The notes under the pieces are model-generated. The model had not been told where the DNA came from. It did not search any database and saw only the letters and a list, made by a program, of their open reading frames with translations. Of a stretch of 64,000 nucleotides of DNA, positions 24,560 to 33,702 are shown in pieces. The stretch covers positions 179,324 to 243,323 of the forward strand of contig NZ_VJXY01000001.1 in assembly GCF_014831675.1 (NCBI RefSeq), written 5' to 3'. The position numbers and the translations under genes are program-made. Source of the stretch: Komarekiella delphini-convector SJRDD-AB1 (GTDB taxonomy: Bacteria; Cyanobacteriota; Cyanobacteriia; Cyanobacteriales; Nostocaceae). How positions within the stretch are numbered: the first letter of the stretch is position 1; each line of letters starts with the position of its first letter.

Positions 24560-26119
24560 TTAAAGCTCTAAACCACCTTTTTGCAACTTCTTAAACGGAT
24601 CTAAGATAAAGTCGATAACCCGACGCTGGCGGATAATGACCTCTGCATTTGCTGTTTGACCAGCTGTTAAGGGGATGCGTCTATTGCCAATTTGGATATT
24701 AGGATTGTCTAGAGTAATATCCAACTCATAAGTTTCTACGCTGCTTTGGTTGCCTTGGCTATTAGTCTGAACTTTCGAGTTAGGTGAAATCCAACTGACG
24801 CGCCCTTCTACCACTCCATAATCTTGGAATGGATAGGCATCAAACTTGATTTTGACTGGCATTCCTACCTTTAAGAAACCACTTTGTTCGCTGGGCATCT
24901 GTGCCTTGAGAATCAAAGGAGTATTGGTAGGCGCAATTTGAGCAAGCATCTGTCCTGGTTCGACTACAGATCCAGGTTTTTGAATGGGCAACTCAAAAAC
25001 CGTACCATCAATAGGCGATCGCACTACTCGTTGCTGTAATTGGAACTTGATGGACGCAATCTGGCTTCCGGTTTGAGCAATTTCTGATTGTAGGGATGTA
25101 ATTTGTGATTGCACATCTTTGAGTTGCTCTTGATTTTTGAGTACCGCCAGTTTACCTGATTGAACCAGGCTTTGATAGCTGCTTTGTTGCTCTTGCAAGC
25201 GCAGTTTTGCTTGCTCAATCTCTGACTGGGCTTGACTCATAATCGCCTGATAGTTGCCGAATTGCTCTTGTAAGCGCAACTGGGCTTGTTTGATATTACC
25301 TTTAGCTTCTTCCAACGAGCTAAGACTTTCTTCTGCTGTCTTTTCCAGTTCCACAACTTTAGTTTGGGCAATTGCACCTTGCTTCAAAAGATCGCGATAG
25401 CGTTTGACTTCTGCTGCATCTCTGCTTAAACGACTGTTAGCTAACTTTTGAGCAACCTGGGTGGAATTGATATTCTGCCTAGCCTGCTCCACTAAGGCTT
25501 GTTTTTCTATTCTTTGTAAGAGATACGCACTCTTTCTAGCATCCAGGTTTTGCTGCGCTTGATTAACTTGGGCAATTTTTTCCAATTGTTGGGATTGGTT
25601 TTGTTGCTCTTGAATGTTGATTGTCAAGACAATTTGGTTTTTAAGTAGATCTAGTTGCGATCGCCGATTGATTAACCCTTCTAGTTTGGCTTGTGTCTGT
25701 TGCAGTTCTGAACGTAGAAGATCAGATTCCAGTTCAACCAAAACCTGCCCTGCTTTGACGGTTGTACCTGGTTTGACATTAACAGTAGTGACGCTACTAG
25801 TAACTGGACTATCCAATCTTTGGGTTGCTCCATTAGGTTCCATACGCCCTCTGGCATTTCCTGTTTCATCTACTTTAGAAAGCATCGACCAAGGTAAAAC
25901 GATCGCAGCAAAACTAATCAGCAAATACAGCATGGAGCGAGTCCAAGCCTTTGGCAAAGCATCTAGAAGTTCTTCTGTGCCATAAAACCAATCATTGCTC
26001 TCAGCTTTTTTCTGTGTCCGAGGATGAATAACGGTACTCGTCGCGTCCTCAAACAGGAGATACTCATCCTGCGTTGGCGCAGGAGGCGCGTACGATGAAT
26101 TTTGAGATATATGTGGCAT
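24560..26119 (-). CDS. HlyD-family membrane fusion protein of the peptide exporter
   Basis: 519 aa. A cytosolic N-terminus (1-60) precedes one membrane helix (about 62-80, SMLYLLISFAAIVLPWSML). A biotinyl-lipoyl-like half follows (VTSSVTTVNVKPGTTVKAGQVLVELES). A long coiled coil (about 125-345, rich in Q, E and L) is next, then the second lipoyl half (RSPIDGTVFELPIQKPGSVVEPGQMLAQI) and a beta-barrel. This is the layout of adaptors that link an inner-membrane ABC exporter to the periplasm and outer membrane. The ABC partner is the gene just upstream, 103 bp away across a short tandem repeat. No TolC-like gene is in the window. Confidence 0.92.
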   Translation of the reverse strand: MPHISQNSSYAPPAPTQDEYLLFEDATSTVIHPRTQKKAESNDWFYGTEELLDALPKAWTRSMLYLLISFAAIVLPWSMLSKVDETGNARGRMEPNGATQRLDSPVTSSVTTVNVKPGTTVKAGQVLVELESDLLRSELQQTQAKLEGLINRRSQLDLLKNQIVLTINIQEQQNQSQQLEKIAQVNQAQQNLDARKSAYLLQRIEKQALVEQARQNINSTQVAQKLANSRLSRDAAEVKRYRDLLKQGAIAQTKVVELEKTAEESLSSLEEAKGNIKQAQLRLQEQFGNYQAIMSQAQSEIEQAKLRLQEQQSSYQSLVQSGKLAVLKNQEQLKDVQSQITSLQSEIAQTGSQIASIKFQLQQRVVRSPIDGTVFELPIQKPGSVVEPGQMLAQIAPTNTPLILKAQMPSEQSGFLKVGMPVKIKFDAYPFQDYGVVEGRVSWISPNSKVQTNSQGNQSSVETYELDITLDNPNIQIGNRRIPLTAGQTANAEVIIRQRRVIDFILDPFKKLQKGGLEL

Positions 26120-26125
26120 GAGTCT

Positions 26126-26198
26126 ATTGGGGATTAGGGATTGGGGATTAGGGATTGGGGATTAGGGATTGGGGATTAGGGATTGGGGATTAGCAAAA
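26126..26198. repeat. 14-bp tandem repeat between exporter genes
   Basis: About five copies of GGGGATTAGGGATT separate the ABC and HlyD genes. The same class of sequence occurs in frame inside the ABC gene near 28470-28560. Confidence 0.8.
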
Positions 26199-26222
26199 TT
26201 CCTTCCCAGTCCCCAGCCCCCT

Positions 26223-29200
26223 TTAAGCTGTTTGAGCTAACTGTTGCTGGTTGAGATAGAAGTAATGACCTCTTTTGGTGATTAATTCATCGTGAGTACC
26301 GCTTTCGACTAATACACCGCGATCTAAAACCAAAATCAAGTCGGCATGACGCACTGTGGAGAGGCGATGAGCAATGATCAGGCTTGTGCGTCCTTGGAGG
26401 ATTTTTTTGAGGTTGTTTTGAATAATTCGCTCAGATTCGGCGTCTAGATGACTGGTTGCTTCATCTAATACCAAGAAAGAGGGATTTCCTAACAAAGCAC
26501 GTGCGATCGCTAACCGTTGGCGTTGTCCACCAGATAACATCCCGCCACCTTCACCAATTTGGGTTTCGTAACCCATCGGCATTTGTTTAATGAAGTCATC
26601 TGCTCCGGCTAGGCGTGCGGCTTCAATAACCTCTTCTAGAGTCGATTCTGGATGAGCAATGCTAATGTTTTCGCGAATTGTACCGCCAAACAAAAAGGTA
26701 TCTTGATCTACAACACCGATTTGAGAACGCAGCGATCGCAAGGAAATATTAGTGACATCTTGACCATCAATCAACACTTTCCCGTCTGTCGGCGGATATA
26801 AACCCAAAATCAATTTGGATAAGGTAGTTTTACCAGAACCACTACGCCCCACAACCGCTACTGTTTGCTCAGCTTTGATTTCAAAACTGAGATTTTCTAG
26901 CACGTTAATATCACTTTCTGGGTGATAGCGAAAAGTCACATTATCAAAGCGAACTTGACCTTGCAAATTTAGTAAAGACTGGCGGGGTTGATGTTGTAAA
27001 TCTTCTTCCGGTTCCGCTTCCAAAACATCATTAATCCGCTCTGTGGAAATAATCACTTCTTGCAATTGATTCCACAGCACTACAAGCCGTTGGAAAGGAC
27101 GAATTACGTTGCCTAACAACATATTGAATGCAACTAATTGTCCAATTGTCAGTTGGTTTTGAATTACTAACCATGCCCCAAACCAAAGTAATCCTGTAGT
27201 TACTAGCGTTTCAATACTGGAACTGAAAACTTGCAGTTGATTACTAATTATCTGTCCACTAAAGGTTTTCTTAATGACATTATTCAGCAGTTCTTCCCAA
27301 TGCCAGCGTACTGTCTGCTCAATTGCCATAGAGCGAATTGAGCGAATTCCTGTGAGGGATTGAATCAGATAACTGTTCTCTGCGGCTGCGGCACTAAAAA
27401 CTTCGCGGCTGATGCGGCGTAAAAAAGGTGTGGCGACGAGTGCTAAAAGTACAAAAGGTGGCACGATCGCTAAGCTGAACAATGCCATTTGCCAGCTATA
27501 CCAAAACATCAACCCCACATAAATAAACACTGTCAGCAAATCTAAAATGATTGACAGTGCTTCTCCAGTTAAAAACCGCTGAATTTTCTGATTTTCTTGG
27601 ACGCGAGAGACAATATCGCCAACGTAACGCGACTCAAAGAAAGCTAAAGGCAAGCGGAAGGTATGTTTAATAAAACCGACCAACAGCGCGACGCTAATGC
27701 GGTTGGCTGTGTGATCCAGCAGATATTGTCGTAGTCCGTTGATGGCGACGCGGAACAACCCAAAAATCAGCAACCCTAAACCCACAGCGTTTAAAGTCAA
27801 GGTGCTACCTTGTACAACTACGCGGTCTAATAGCAACTGCGTAAATAAGGGTGTAACCAGTCCAAATACTTGAATCAACACTGAAGCAAAGAACACTTCT
27901 AGCAGTACTTGCGAGTGAGGTTTGACTAAATCAAAAAACTGCCAGAATGGTGTGATTGCTTCCTGGTTTTCTTTAAGCAAGGCTGTGGGTTGCAATAGCA
28001 ACGCATAACCAGTCCAACCAGTTTTAAATTCGTTGTGGGTAAGGGTGCGTTGACCGATGGCGGGATCACCAACAATCACGTGCTTTTTATTGATTTCATA
28101 GACAACTATGTAGTGCTTGCCTTCCCAGTGAGCGATCGCTGGTAGAGATTGTTGTGCTAATTTATCAAGGCTGGCTTTCACAGGACGGGTAGTAAAGCCG
28201 ATAGTTTCTGCGGCAGCTGTTAAACCCCGCATTGATGCCCCACTACGGTTGATGTTGGCAATATCCCGTAGGCGGTTGACACTAGAACGTTTGCCCCAAT
28301 AGCGGCAAATCATCACCAAGCAAGCTGCTCCACAGTCTGAGGCGCTTTGTTGTTCAAAGAACGGATACCGTTTGGTTAGGCGTCCCCACCAATGCCGCGC
28401 TTTCACCGTTGGGCTGGGAAAGTAGGCTCGTTGGATCTTTTGCTTTGGTGTTGGATCGGGATCTGGCTGTGGAATTGGGTATTGGGTATTGGGTATTGGG
28501 TATTGGGAAGCACCTTCCTCGTTCCCAGTCCCCAGTCCCCAGTCACCAGTCCCTAGTCTCCGTTCCTGGAAGTCGATCAACTCTGCTAATTGCGGCCAGT
28601 GTTGTTGTGCTGTTTGCCAATTAGCATTTCTCAAACTGTAAGCGATCGCTGGTTGTGTTGCCTGCAAACTTCCCTGCTTTGGGTTTACATAGATGTTTCC
28701 AGGTGTCAATCTTCGCCCGTCAGAATGTAATAGCTCTCCGACACGCAGCAGCCAGAGCTTGGTATCTTTGGTGAGTTTGGCATTTAGAGAACCACTCTCT
28801 AAAGTGTGCCGCTCAAATAAGGATAGTGCTTTGAAAATCTCTTCTACAGATGCATTACGGGGAATTAGGGAGTTCTGGGAACAAAACAGCAGCAAATCCC
28901 AAAGTTCTGCACGTGCTAAAAGGCGATCGCGGATGCTCTGGGATGTGCGAATTAACTCTTGTAGCGCCTCTTGATTGAGATAACAAAGCTTTAAGTTTGC
29001 CGAAGCTCTAGCAACATAAGGACTGAATTTCTCTTCTGGAAATAGAGTCAATTCGCCAAATGATGCTCCAGGTAAAAGGGTGGTGATTAAGTTATTAGAG
29101 CTATCGAGCAGTCTAACTTTACCTGTAAGAATGATATAAATTCCTGGCTCAGATGTAGCTGCTTGCCAAAACTGCTTTGCTACTGCTGGCTCGACAATTT

Positions 29201-29303
29201 CCAGCGCTCTGAAACACCTGTCAAGTTCCTCGTCTGACAGCGACTCACCCAAGGTTTGGGTGAGTTGTTCAGCTAACTGTTGCTGGGAAAACGCTGACGG
29301 CAT
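26223..29303 (-). CDS. C39-peptidase ABC exporter with N-terminal cyclic-nucleotide-binding-like domain
   Basis: 1026 aa. The N-terminus has a cNMP-binding-like fold (about 30-125: GIYIILTGKVRLLD, LLPGASFGELTLF). A linker near 249-282 is encoded by repeat-like DNA. A C39 peptidase follows (about 312-440), with Cys324 in SASDCGAACL, His392 in AHWEGKHYIV and Asp413 in GDPA. Next are six membrane helices and an ABC domain with GRSGSGKTT, LSGGQRQRLAIARAL and FLVLDEATS. C39 exporters remove double-glycine leaders during export, matching the eight GG-type precursors nearby. The N-terminal domain lacks a clear complete phosphate-binding cassette, so nucleotide binding is uncertain. Confidence 0.93.
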   Translation of the reverse strand: MPSAFSQQQLAEQLTQTLGESLSDEELDRCFRALEIVEPAVAKQFWQAATSEPGIYIILTGKVRLLDSSNNLITTLLPGASFGELTLFPEEKFSPYVARASANLKLCYLNQEALQELIRTSQSIRDRLLARAELWDLLLFCSQNSLIPRNASVEEIFKALSLFERHTLESGSLNAKLTKDTKLWLLRVGELLHSDGRRLTPGNIYVNPKQGSLQATQPAIAYSLRNANWQTAQQHWPQLAELIDFQERRLGTGDWGLGTGNEEGASQYPIPNTQYPIPQPDPDPTPKQKIQRAYFPSPTVKARHWWGRLTKRYPFFEQQSASDCGAACLVMICRYWGKRSSVNRLRDIANINRSGASMRGLTAAAETIGFTTRPVKASLDKLAQQSLPAIAHWEGKHYIVVYEINKKHVIVGDPAIGQRTLTHNEFKTGWTGYALLLQPTALLKENQEAITPFWQFFDLVKPHSQVLLEVFFASVLIQVFGLVTPLFTQLLLDRVVVQGSTLTLNAVGLGLLIFGLFRVAINGLRQYLLDHTANRISVALLVGFIKHTFRLPLAFFESRYVGDIVSRVQENQKIQRFLTGEALSIILDLLTVFIYVGLMFWYSWQMALFSLAIVPPFVLLALVATPFLRRISREVFSAAAAENSYLIQSLTGIRSIRSMAIEQTVRWHWEELLNNVIKKTFSGQIISNQLQVFSSSIETLVTTGLLWFGAWLVIQNQLTIGQLVAFNMLLGNVIRPFQRLVVLWNQLQEVIISTERINDVLEAEPEEDLQHQPRQSLLNLQGQVRFDNVTFRYHPESDINVLENLSFEIKAEQTVAVVGRSGSGKTTLSKLILGLYPPTDGKVLIDGQDVTNISLRSLRSQIGVVDQDTFLFGGTIRENISIAHPESTLEEVIEAARLAGADDFIKQMPMGYETQIGEGGGMLSGGQRQRLAIARALLGNPSFLVLDEATSHLDAESERIIQNNLKKILQGRTSLIIAHRLSTVRHADLILVLDRGVLVESGTHDELITKRGHYFYLNQQQLAQTA

Positions 29304-29428
29304 TTTCTTACCTCCAAAACTGTATTAAGCAAAATTGCATCCCAATTGCATACTTTTGCGTTAAGAAATTGTTTGTATTTACAAATGACAACTCTTACAA
29401 GAAATATGCAATTAAAATGCGTAACAGC

Positions 29429-30028
29429 TTAGTTATTGGTCTGAATCAAATTGAATGACCAATGCAAACTAGGTTCGGAGTTAGATTGCAAGTCGCCGAT
29501 TGTAATCCCAGCATCCTTATTCTGGTCAGTTTGTTGTTGGCTAATGTTTTTGCGCTTGGTGGAAAGTCCCATTTGTTTAAGCAAGCGATTCACATGGCGA
29601 TCGCTAATTTCAATGCCAAATTCATTTGCTAAATGTTTGCTTAACCATTGAGCTGTCCAGTAACCAAATGCATAGCCATATTCACGCGGACTATGGCTCA
29701 CCAATTCTTTCAACCGTTCAATATATTCATTATTTACAGTTTTGGGTCTACCGATGGGTCGCTCATTCCATTTGTGCGCCAAACCTGCTTCTGCTATCCC
29801 AATCCAGTATCGCGCCATCTCTTGAGAACAACCGATGATTTCACAGATTTGGGTTTGAGATTTACCCATATCCGCCAGCAACATAATTTCAATCCGCCGA
29901 CGATATTCTGGCTGTAAATTAGCTTGCAAGTTTTTCAGCAGTGCCTTCCGTTGAAAAGGCGTTAAAAACTTGCTTTCTTGGGTATCGTAGCTTTCAAAAA
30001 TCTGATCTTGACTTAAATCTTGTGTCAT
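29429..30028 (-). CDS. Helix-turn-helix protein, transposase-derived DNA-binding domains only
   Basis: 199 aa. A first HTH (about 50-75: ADMGKSQTQICEIIGCSQEM) and a second winged-helix-like segment (about 120-155: WTAQWLSKHLANEFGIEISDRHVNRLLKQMG) match the N-terminal DNA-binding part of IS630-type transposases. The DDE catalytic domain is absent; the tail is about 40 polar residues. It could be a truncated transposase or a domesticated regulator. The position just upstream of, and in the same direction as, the C39 exporter favours a regulatory role, but this is inference. Confidence 0.75.
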   Translation of the reverse strand: MTQDLSQDQIFESYDTQESKFLTPFQRKALLKNLQANLQPEYRRRIEIMLLADMGKSQTQICEIIGCSQEMARYWIGIAEAGLAHKWNERPIGRPKTVNNEYIERLKELVSHSPREYGYAFGYWTAQWLSKHLANEFGIEISDRHVNRLLKQMGLSTKRKNISQQQTDQNKDAGITIGDLQSNSEPSLHWSFNLIQTNN

Positions 30029-30182
30029 AATTCTTACCAGTTGCCGTCAATTGCAAAATGTGGGCAAATGTTTCTATTGCAGCTGTTTTTAAATCCAAAA
30101 ATATTAGGATTCACAGTGCAAAACTCATTAGTTTCAGAACGTTAATTAAAGATTTACATGATGTGCAACTAACACTGTTTTT

Positions 30183-30383
30183 TAACAGTAAACAGTAAAC
30201 AGTAATCAGTAACCAGTAATCAGTCAAGTTAATTATGTTTAAGGATAACCACTATATCGGCGAGCACTGACAACTAAAAACTAATAACTGAAAGTCGATT
30301 AGTAGCAGGCGTTGCTTAACAGTTATCAGTCATCAGTTTTTTTCTGACCACTGTTTACTGTTTACTGTTCACTGTTCACTGTT
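30183..30383. repeat. Interspersed repeat with heptamer arms, copy 3
   Basis: The left arm is CAGTAAACAGTAAACAGTAAT. The core is TCGATTAGTAGCAGGCGTTG, lacking most of the GGGTTTAAATCC block. The right arm is TTTACTG and TTCACTG units. It is the most diverged copy. Confidence 0.65.
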
Positions 30384-31584
30384 CTAACCTCCTAGCTTTC
30401 TCAAAGTGTAGGAGAGTAGTCCTGCGTTAGCTTAGATTGTGATCCCTCAATATCCGACTTTAATTGGCATAGTCTAGAACACAGAGGTAATCCAAAAGTC
30501 TAAAGGACATCATGCAATTTTTTATTTTGTCCATCAAGCAAAATCTTTATTAAAGACTGCACTCCCAAATTGCGATAGTATCTAGCTCGCAAAAAGTAGT
30601 AAGCTCTAACAAAAGATGCATCAAACATAGCTGTTATGTTCCCTGATAATCAGCAATCACTGGTAAAACACTTAGAAGCAGTGAGCTACTCACTGGTTAA
30701 TTCCAAGAAGCTGACAGACTTTGTACCAAGCTTGGTGCAGAAATAGTATTATTTGAGACTATTTCTACCTGGTTGATAATAACAGGAAAGTAATATATAG
30801 CCTGATAGTAGCTGTTATTTTGAGGATTTTACTGAACTCTACAATACAGGTTCATAGGTCAACCTCTCAGTATTTAGGTAGGTTAAGTTTTAATTACTAA
30901 AAAGAGGTTTCAACCTGTTCCAAAAACTGGAATCTAGAAGCAGCGAAGGTCAGGTATATGTATGAGTACAGCAAATTTACTTCTGACAGTAGCCTAACAC
31001 TAATTATATTTTCATCAGCACCAGAGTGATAAATCTGAAGTTCTCTGGAAGAGAAATTCAACGGACAAGTGACAGTCTCTCACCCTTCATTTTAATCCAC
31101 TGTTATTTATTTAAAAATTCTCCTACATTTAGCCAATATATTTTACTAAAAAGGAAAAATCTTTACTATATTTTGATAATAAGTTTATTAAAAAAATATA
31201 AACCAATTTTATCTCAAAAATAATTGCTTAGTTATTAATTTTTTTTTGCAAAACATTAACTGCAAATTCAAAATATTTATAATCTCAAATAACAAAATAG
31301 TAGCTTGATGTTTAATCTATTACTGCTTGCTTAAAAACACAATCTATTTGATAAATACTTAACAAGTTTACATCTATCTATAGTGGTAAAACTAGATATA
31401 TGGAAGTATCTGAACAGATTTTATATATCAGTATCTATCTTTAGTATGAAAATAATATAGCAGTCCTATGTGAGTTGTAAGAATGAACAAACAGCCTTCT
31501 CTATGAGACCAAGGTGTAGCTTGCTTAAGCGTAGGGGTATCACAGCCTTTTGTAGAGAAGAGAATAAGCGCCAATAAAGACAAA

Positions 31585-31688
31585 AATAATCTCCTTCACC
31601 ATCGGGAAATGGCTAACGACAAGCTGTAGTCACAAGTGGAAACTAAATCAGGAACCATAACCTCTGGAGTCCCCGGAGGTTTTTTTTC
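31585..31688 (+). ncRNA. Candidate small RNA with terminator, possibly Yfr2-like
   Basis: A Rho-independent terminator (AACCTCTGG, loop AGTCC, CCGGAGGTT, then T-tract) ends a stretch holding short unpaired-looking motifs AGTGGAAACT and TCAGGAACC, which recall the GGAAACA-type loops of cyanobacterial Yfr2 RNAs. No open frame is associated. A possible -35 TTGTAG lies near 31555. The family assignment is tentative and the 5' end is a guess. Confidence 0.35.
31659..31688 (+). terminator. Rho-independent terminator in the gene-poor region
   Basis: A 9-bp stem (31659-31667 with 31673-31681, one wobble pair) is followed by seven or more T residues on the plus strand. Confidence 0.7.
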
Positions 31689-32059
31689 TAAATGCGATCG
31701 CACACGCATACAATTCCTTTGTAAAGAGGATATTTGACGACTCCTACACGTCTCGTGCATTTGATACGCTGTTATGCATTTAAATTGCACATTACCTCGA
31801 TATTAAGGTTGACTGTTAACCGTTAACTGGCAACAGTTAACAGTTAACAACTACAAAGAGTAGTTAGTTTAAATTTTCCTAGATTACCACTAGTTAAGGC
31901 AATTCCTCAATATCTTGAGCAAAGTACAACAGCAGGTAGAAACACAACGCTCAAGGCTTTTCGCCTTTGGGTGCAACAGCAGATAAAATTTATTTAAAGG
32001 AGAAATTTATAGTAAAGTAATTGCAGCCTTAACAGCAAATAAATCAAGTTGCGGAAGCT

Positions 32060-32947
32060 ATGATCAAACCAATTCGCATTCTTTTGCAGACTACGATTTC
32101 TACAACTGAAGATGACTGGAGCATTATTCGTTTCTCACTGTTACAGGAATATCTGGCATCTGTTAAAGATGAAGTGGGGTCATTGTTTGAAGTTACAACC
32201 CGCGATCGCAAATCAAATGCAGAGGGTAATGACCCAGTTTTGAGTACACTAGATAAATCAGATTTCGACGAACTTTGGCTGTTTGCTTTAGATGTTGGCG
32301 ATGGTTTAACTGAAAAAGATATTGCTGGTATTAATGCTTTTCGACGACGTGGCGGTGGTATTCTGACGACACGGGATCATCAAGATATGGGTTGTTCGAT
32401 GTGCGGTTTAGTTGATATTGGTGATGTTCACTATTTCAACACCAAAAATTTCGACCCTGATGATTCTCGTTGGTGTCGAGATGATCCATATACAACTTAT
32501 ATTTCTTGGCCTAACTATCATTCGGGAGCTAACGGCGACTATCAAAAAATTACCCTAGTCGAACCTGTTCACGAACTATTGAAAAATCCTAATTCACCTT
32601 CTGGGTTCATCGAATATTTTCCAGCACATCCTCACGAGGGTGGTATTGGAGTGCATCCAAGCAACCTCAACGCACAGGTGATTGCATTGGGAAACAGTTT
32701 AGTTACAGGTCGTGACTTCAATTTGGTCGTTGCGATCGAACATTACACAGATGCACATGGTAATCTACTAGGCCGAGCAATAGCTAACTCCAGTTTCCAT
32801 CACCTAGTAGATTACAACTGGGACATTGAAAAAGGCTGTCCTACATTTGTAGATGAACTACCGGGAAATGGTATGAAACAAGAGCCACGCGCCTTAGAAG
32901 ATATCAAGACTTATGTGCGTAATGTCGCTTTATGGCTAGCACAATAA
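32060..32947 (+). CDS. Uncharacterised ThuA/amidotransferase-like protein
   Basis: 295 aa. It begins with a Rossmann-like strand (IRILLQTTI), followed by DELWLFALDVGDGLTEKDI and AINAFRRRGGGILTTRDHQDMG, the pattern of class I glutamine-amidotransferase-like or ThuA-like folds that test for a ligand next to a nucleophile elbow. Two cysteines lie in GCSMCGL. Later blocks include HPHEGGIGVHPS and AIEHYTD. No membrane segment or signal is visible. The gene stands alone and its substrate is unknown. The start ATG is preceded by GCGGAAGCT, a modest ribosome site. Confidence 0.6.
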   Translation: MIKPIRILLQTTISTTEDDWSIIRFSLLQEYLASVKDEVGSLFEVTTRDRKSNAEGNDPVLSTLDKSDFDELWLFALDVGDGLTEKDIAGINAFRRRGGGILTTRDHQDMGCSMCGLVDIGDVHYFNTKNFDPDDSRWCRDDPYTTYISWPNYHSGANGDYQKITLVEPVHELLKNPNSPSGFIEYFPAHPHEGGIGVHPSNLNAQVIALGNSLVTGRDFNLVVAIEHYTDAHGNLLGRAIANSSFHHLVDYNWDIEKGCPTFVDELPGNGMKQEPRALEDIKTYVRNVALWLAQ

Positions 32948-33152
32948 AATAGACTTCTTGCATGAATCAGATTATAAACTGTTAAACAGATAAGCTTCTC
33001 ATTCCTCTTTGCGTGAATCTGAAAATTCTGATTTTAAAATATTTGTGCAAGAAGTCTAATATCCAAAATGTGAATTAACTCACATTCGCAAGAATAGCTT
33101 TCATTTAACTAATTAGGAGTAAACGATTGTACTACTTGCTTCATGGCTTTTT

Positions 33153-33464
33153 TTAGTTCTTTTTCACATCACGAGCCATGTTGATATAGTAGTCTTCAAT
33201 TTTGGCATTAGAACGGCGGCGGGTAGTCGTCGGAGTTACAGGAGTTGTATTCTGAACCGTTTCGCTTAACTGTTTAGCCGAAGTTTGCTTTATACCCTGC
33301 GCTTCATCAGATTGCAAAAAATAACCAGGTTTGGTAAATCCGAATACCCCAGCAAAGAAGCCAAAGAAATTTCTAGCGAAATTAGAAAAACTGGTGAAAA
33401 TAACTGAAAAAAAGGCTTCCAAACGAATGAAAGAATTGCGAAGAATTTGAGTTATACGAAGCAT
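33153..33464 (-). CDS. Small conserved-looking hypothetical protein
   Basis: 103 aa. The N-terminal half is rich in Phe and Arg and forms an amphipathic or membrane-associated stretch (FFSVIFTSFSNFARNFFGFF). A Thr/Pro/Arg-rich linker (TPVTPTTTRRRS) leads to a tail ending in INMARDVKKN. It looks like small cyanobacterial proteins of unknown role. Codon use is like that of neighbouring genes. I do not recognise a function. Confidence 0.55.
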   Translation of the reverse strand: MLRITQILRNSFIRLEAFFSVIFTSFSNFARNFFGFFAGVFGFTKPGYFLQSDEAQGIKQTSAKQLSETVQNTTPVTPTTTRRRSNAKIEDYYINMARDVKKN

Positions 33465-33577
33465 AGCGACCTCTACTATTACCTGTTATCTTGATGACCT
33501 ACTTCCATGATAATATGCATTACTTTCAATATTCTGTGCCAATAGATTGAAAGCCATGATGTTAAGCATTTACTTAG

Positions 33578-33696
33578 GACTGAAAACTAATAATCCAAAG
33601 CCGATTAGTGGCAGGCGCTATCTAGCGGGTTTAAATCCCCCACCATACCTCTTGATAACTGATAACTGTTTACTGTTTACTGTTTACTGTTTACTG
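33578..33696. repeat. Interspersed repeat with heptamer arms, copy 4 (left arm missing)
   Basis: It starts within the core (GACTGAAAACTAATAATCC), contains GCCGATTAGTGGCAGGCGCT and GGGTTTAAATCCCCCACC, and ends in four TTTACTG units 6 bp before the P450 stop codon. Confidence 0.7.
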
Positions 33697-33702
33697 ATTT
33701 AA

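Larger units (their letters stand above)
30029..32059. other. 2-kb stretch without a clear gene
   Basis: 30183-30383 is an interspersed repeat. 30636-30746 is a 36-codon frame (MFPDNQQSLVKHLEAVSYS...) with no recognised match, perhaps a gene fragment. 31026-31223 is a 65-codon AT-rich frame that I do not trust. 31490-31560 is dispersed repeat. The only other signal is the candidate small RNA ending at the hairpin 31659-31686. Confidence 0.6.

Noticed and set aside
30636-30746. 36-codon frame MFPDNQQSLVKHLEAVSYS...
   Set aside because: Looks somewhat protein-like but has no GG leader, no match and no clear ribosome site; left as a possible fragment.
31026-31223. 65-codon frame in the gene desert
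   Set aside because: Very AT-rich, no ribosome site, Leu/Ile/Lys/Tyr composition expected by chance.
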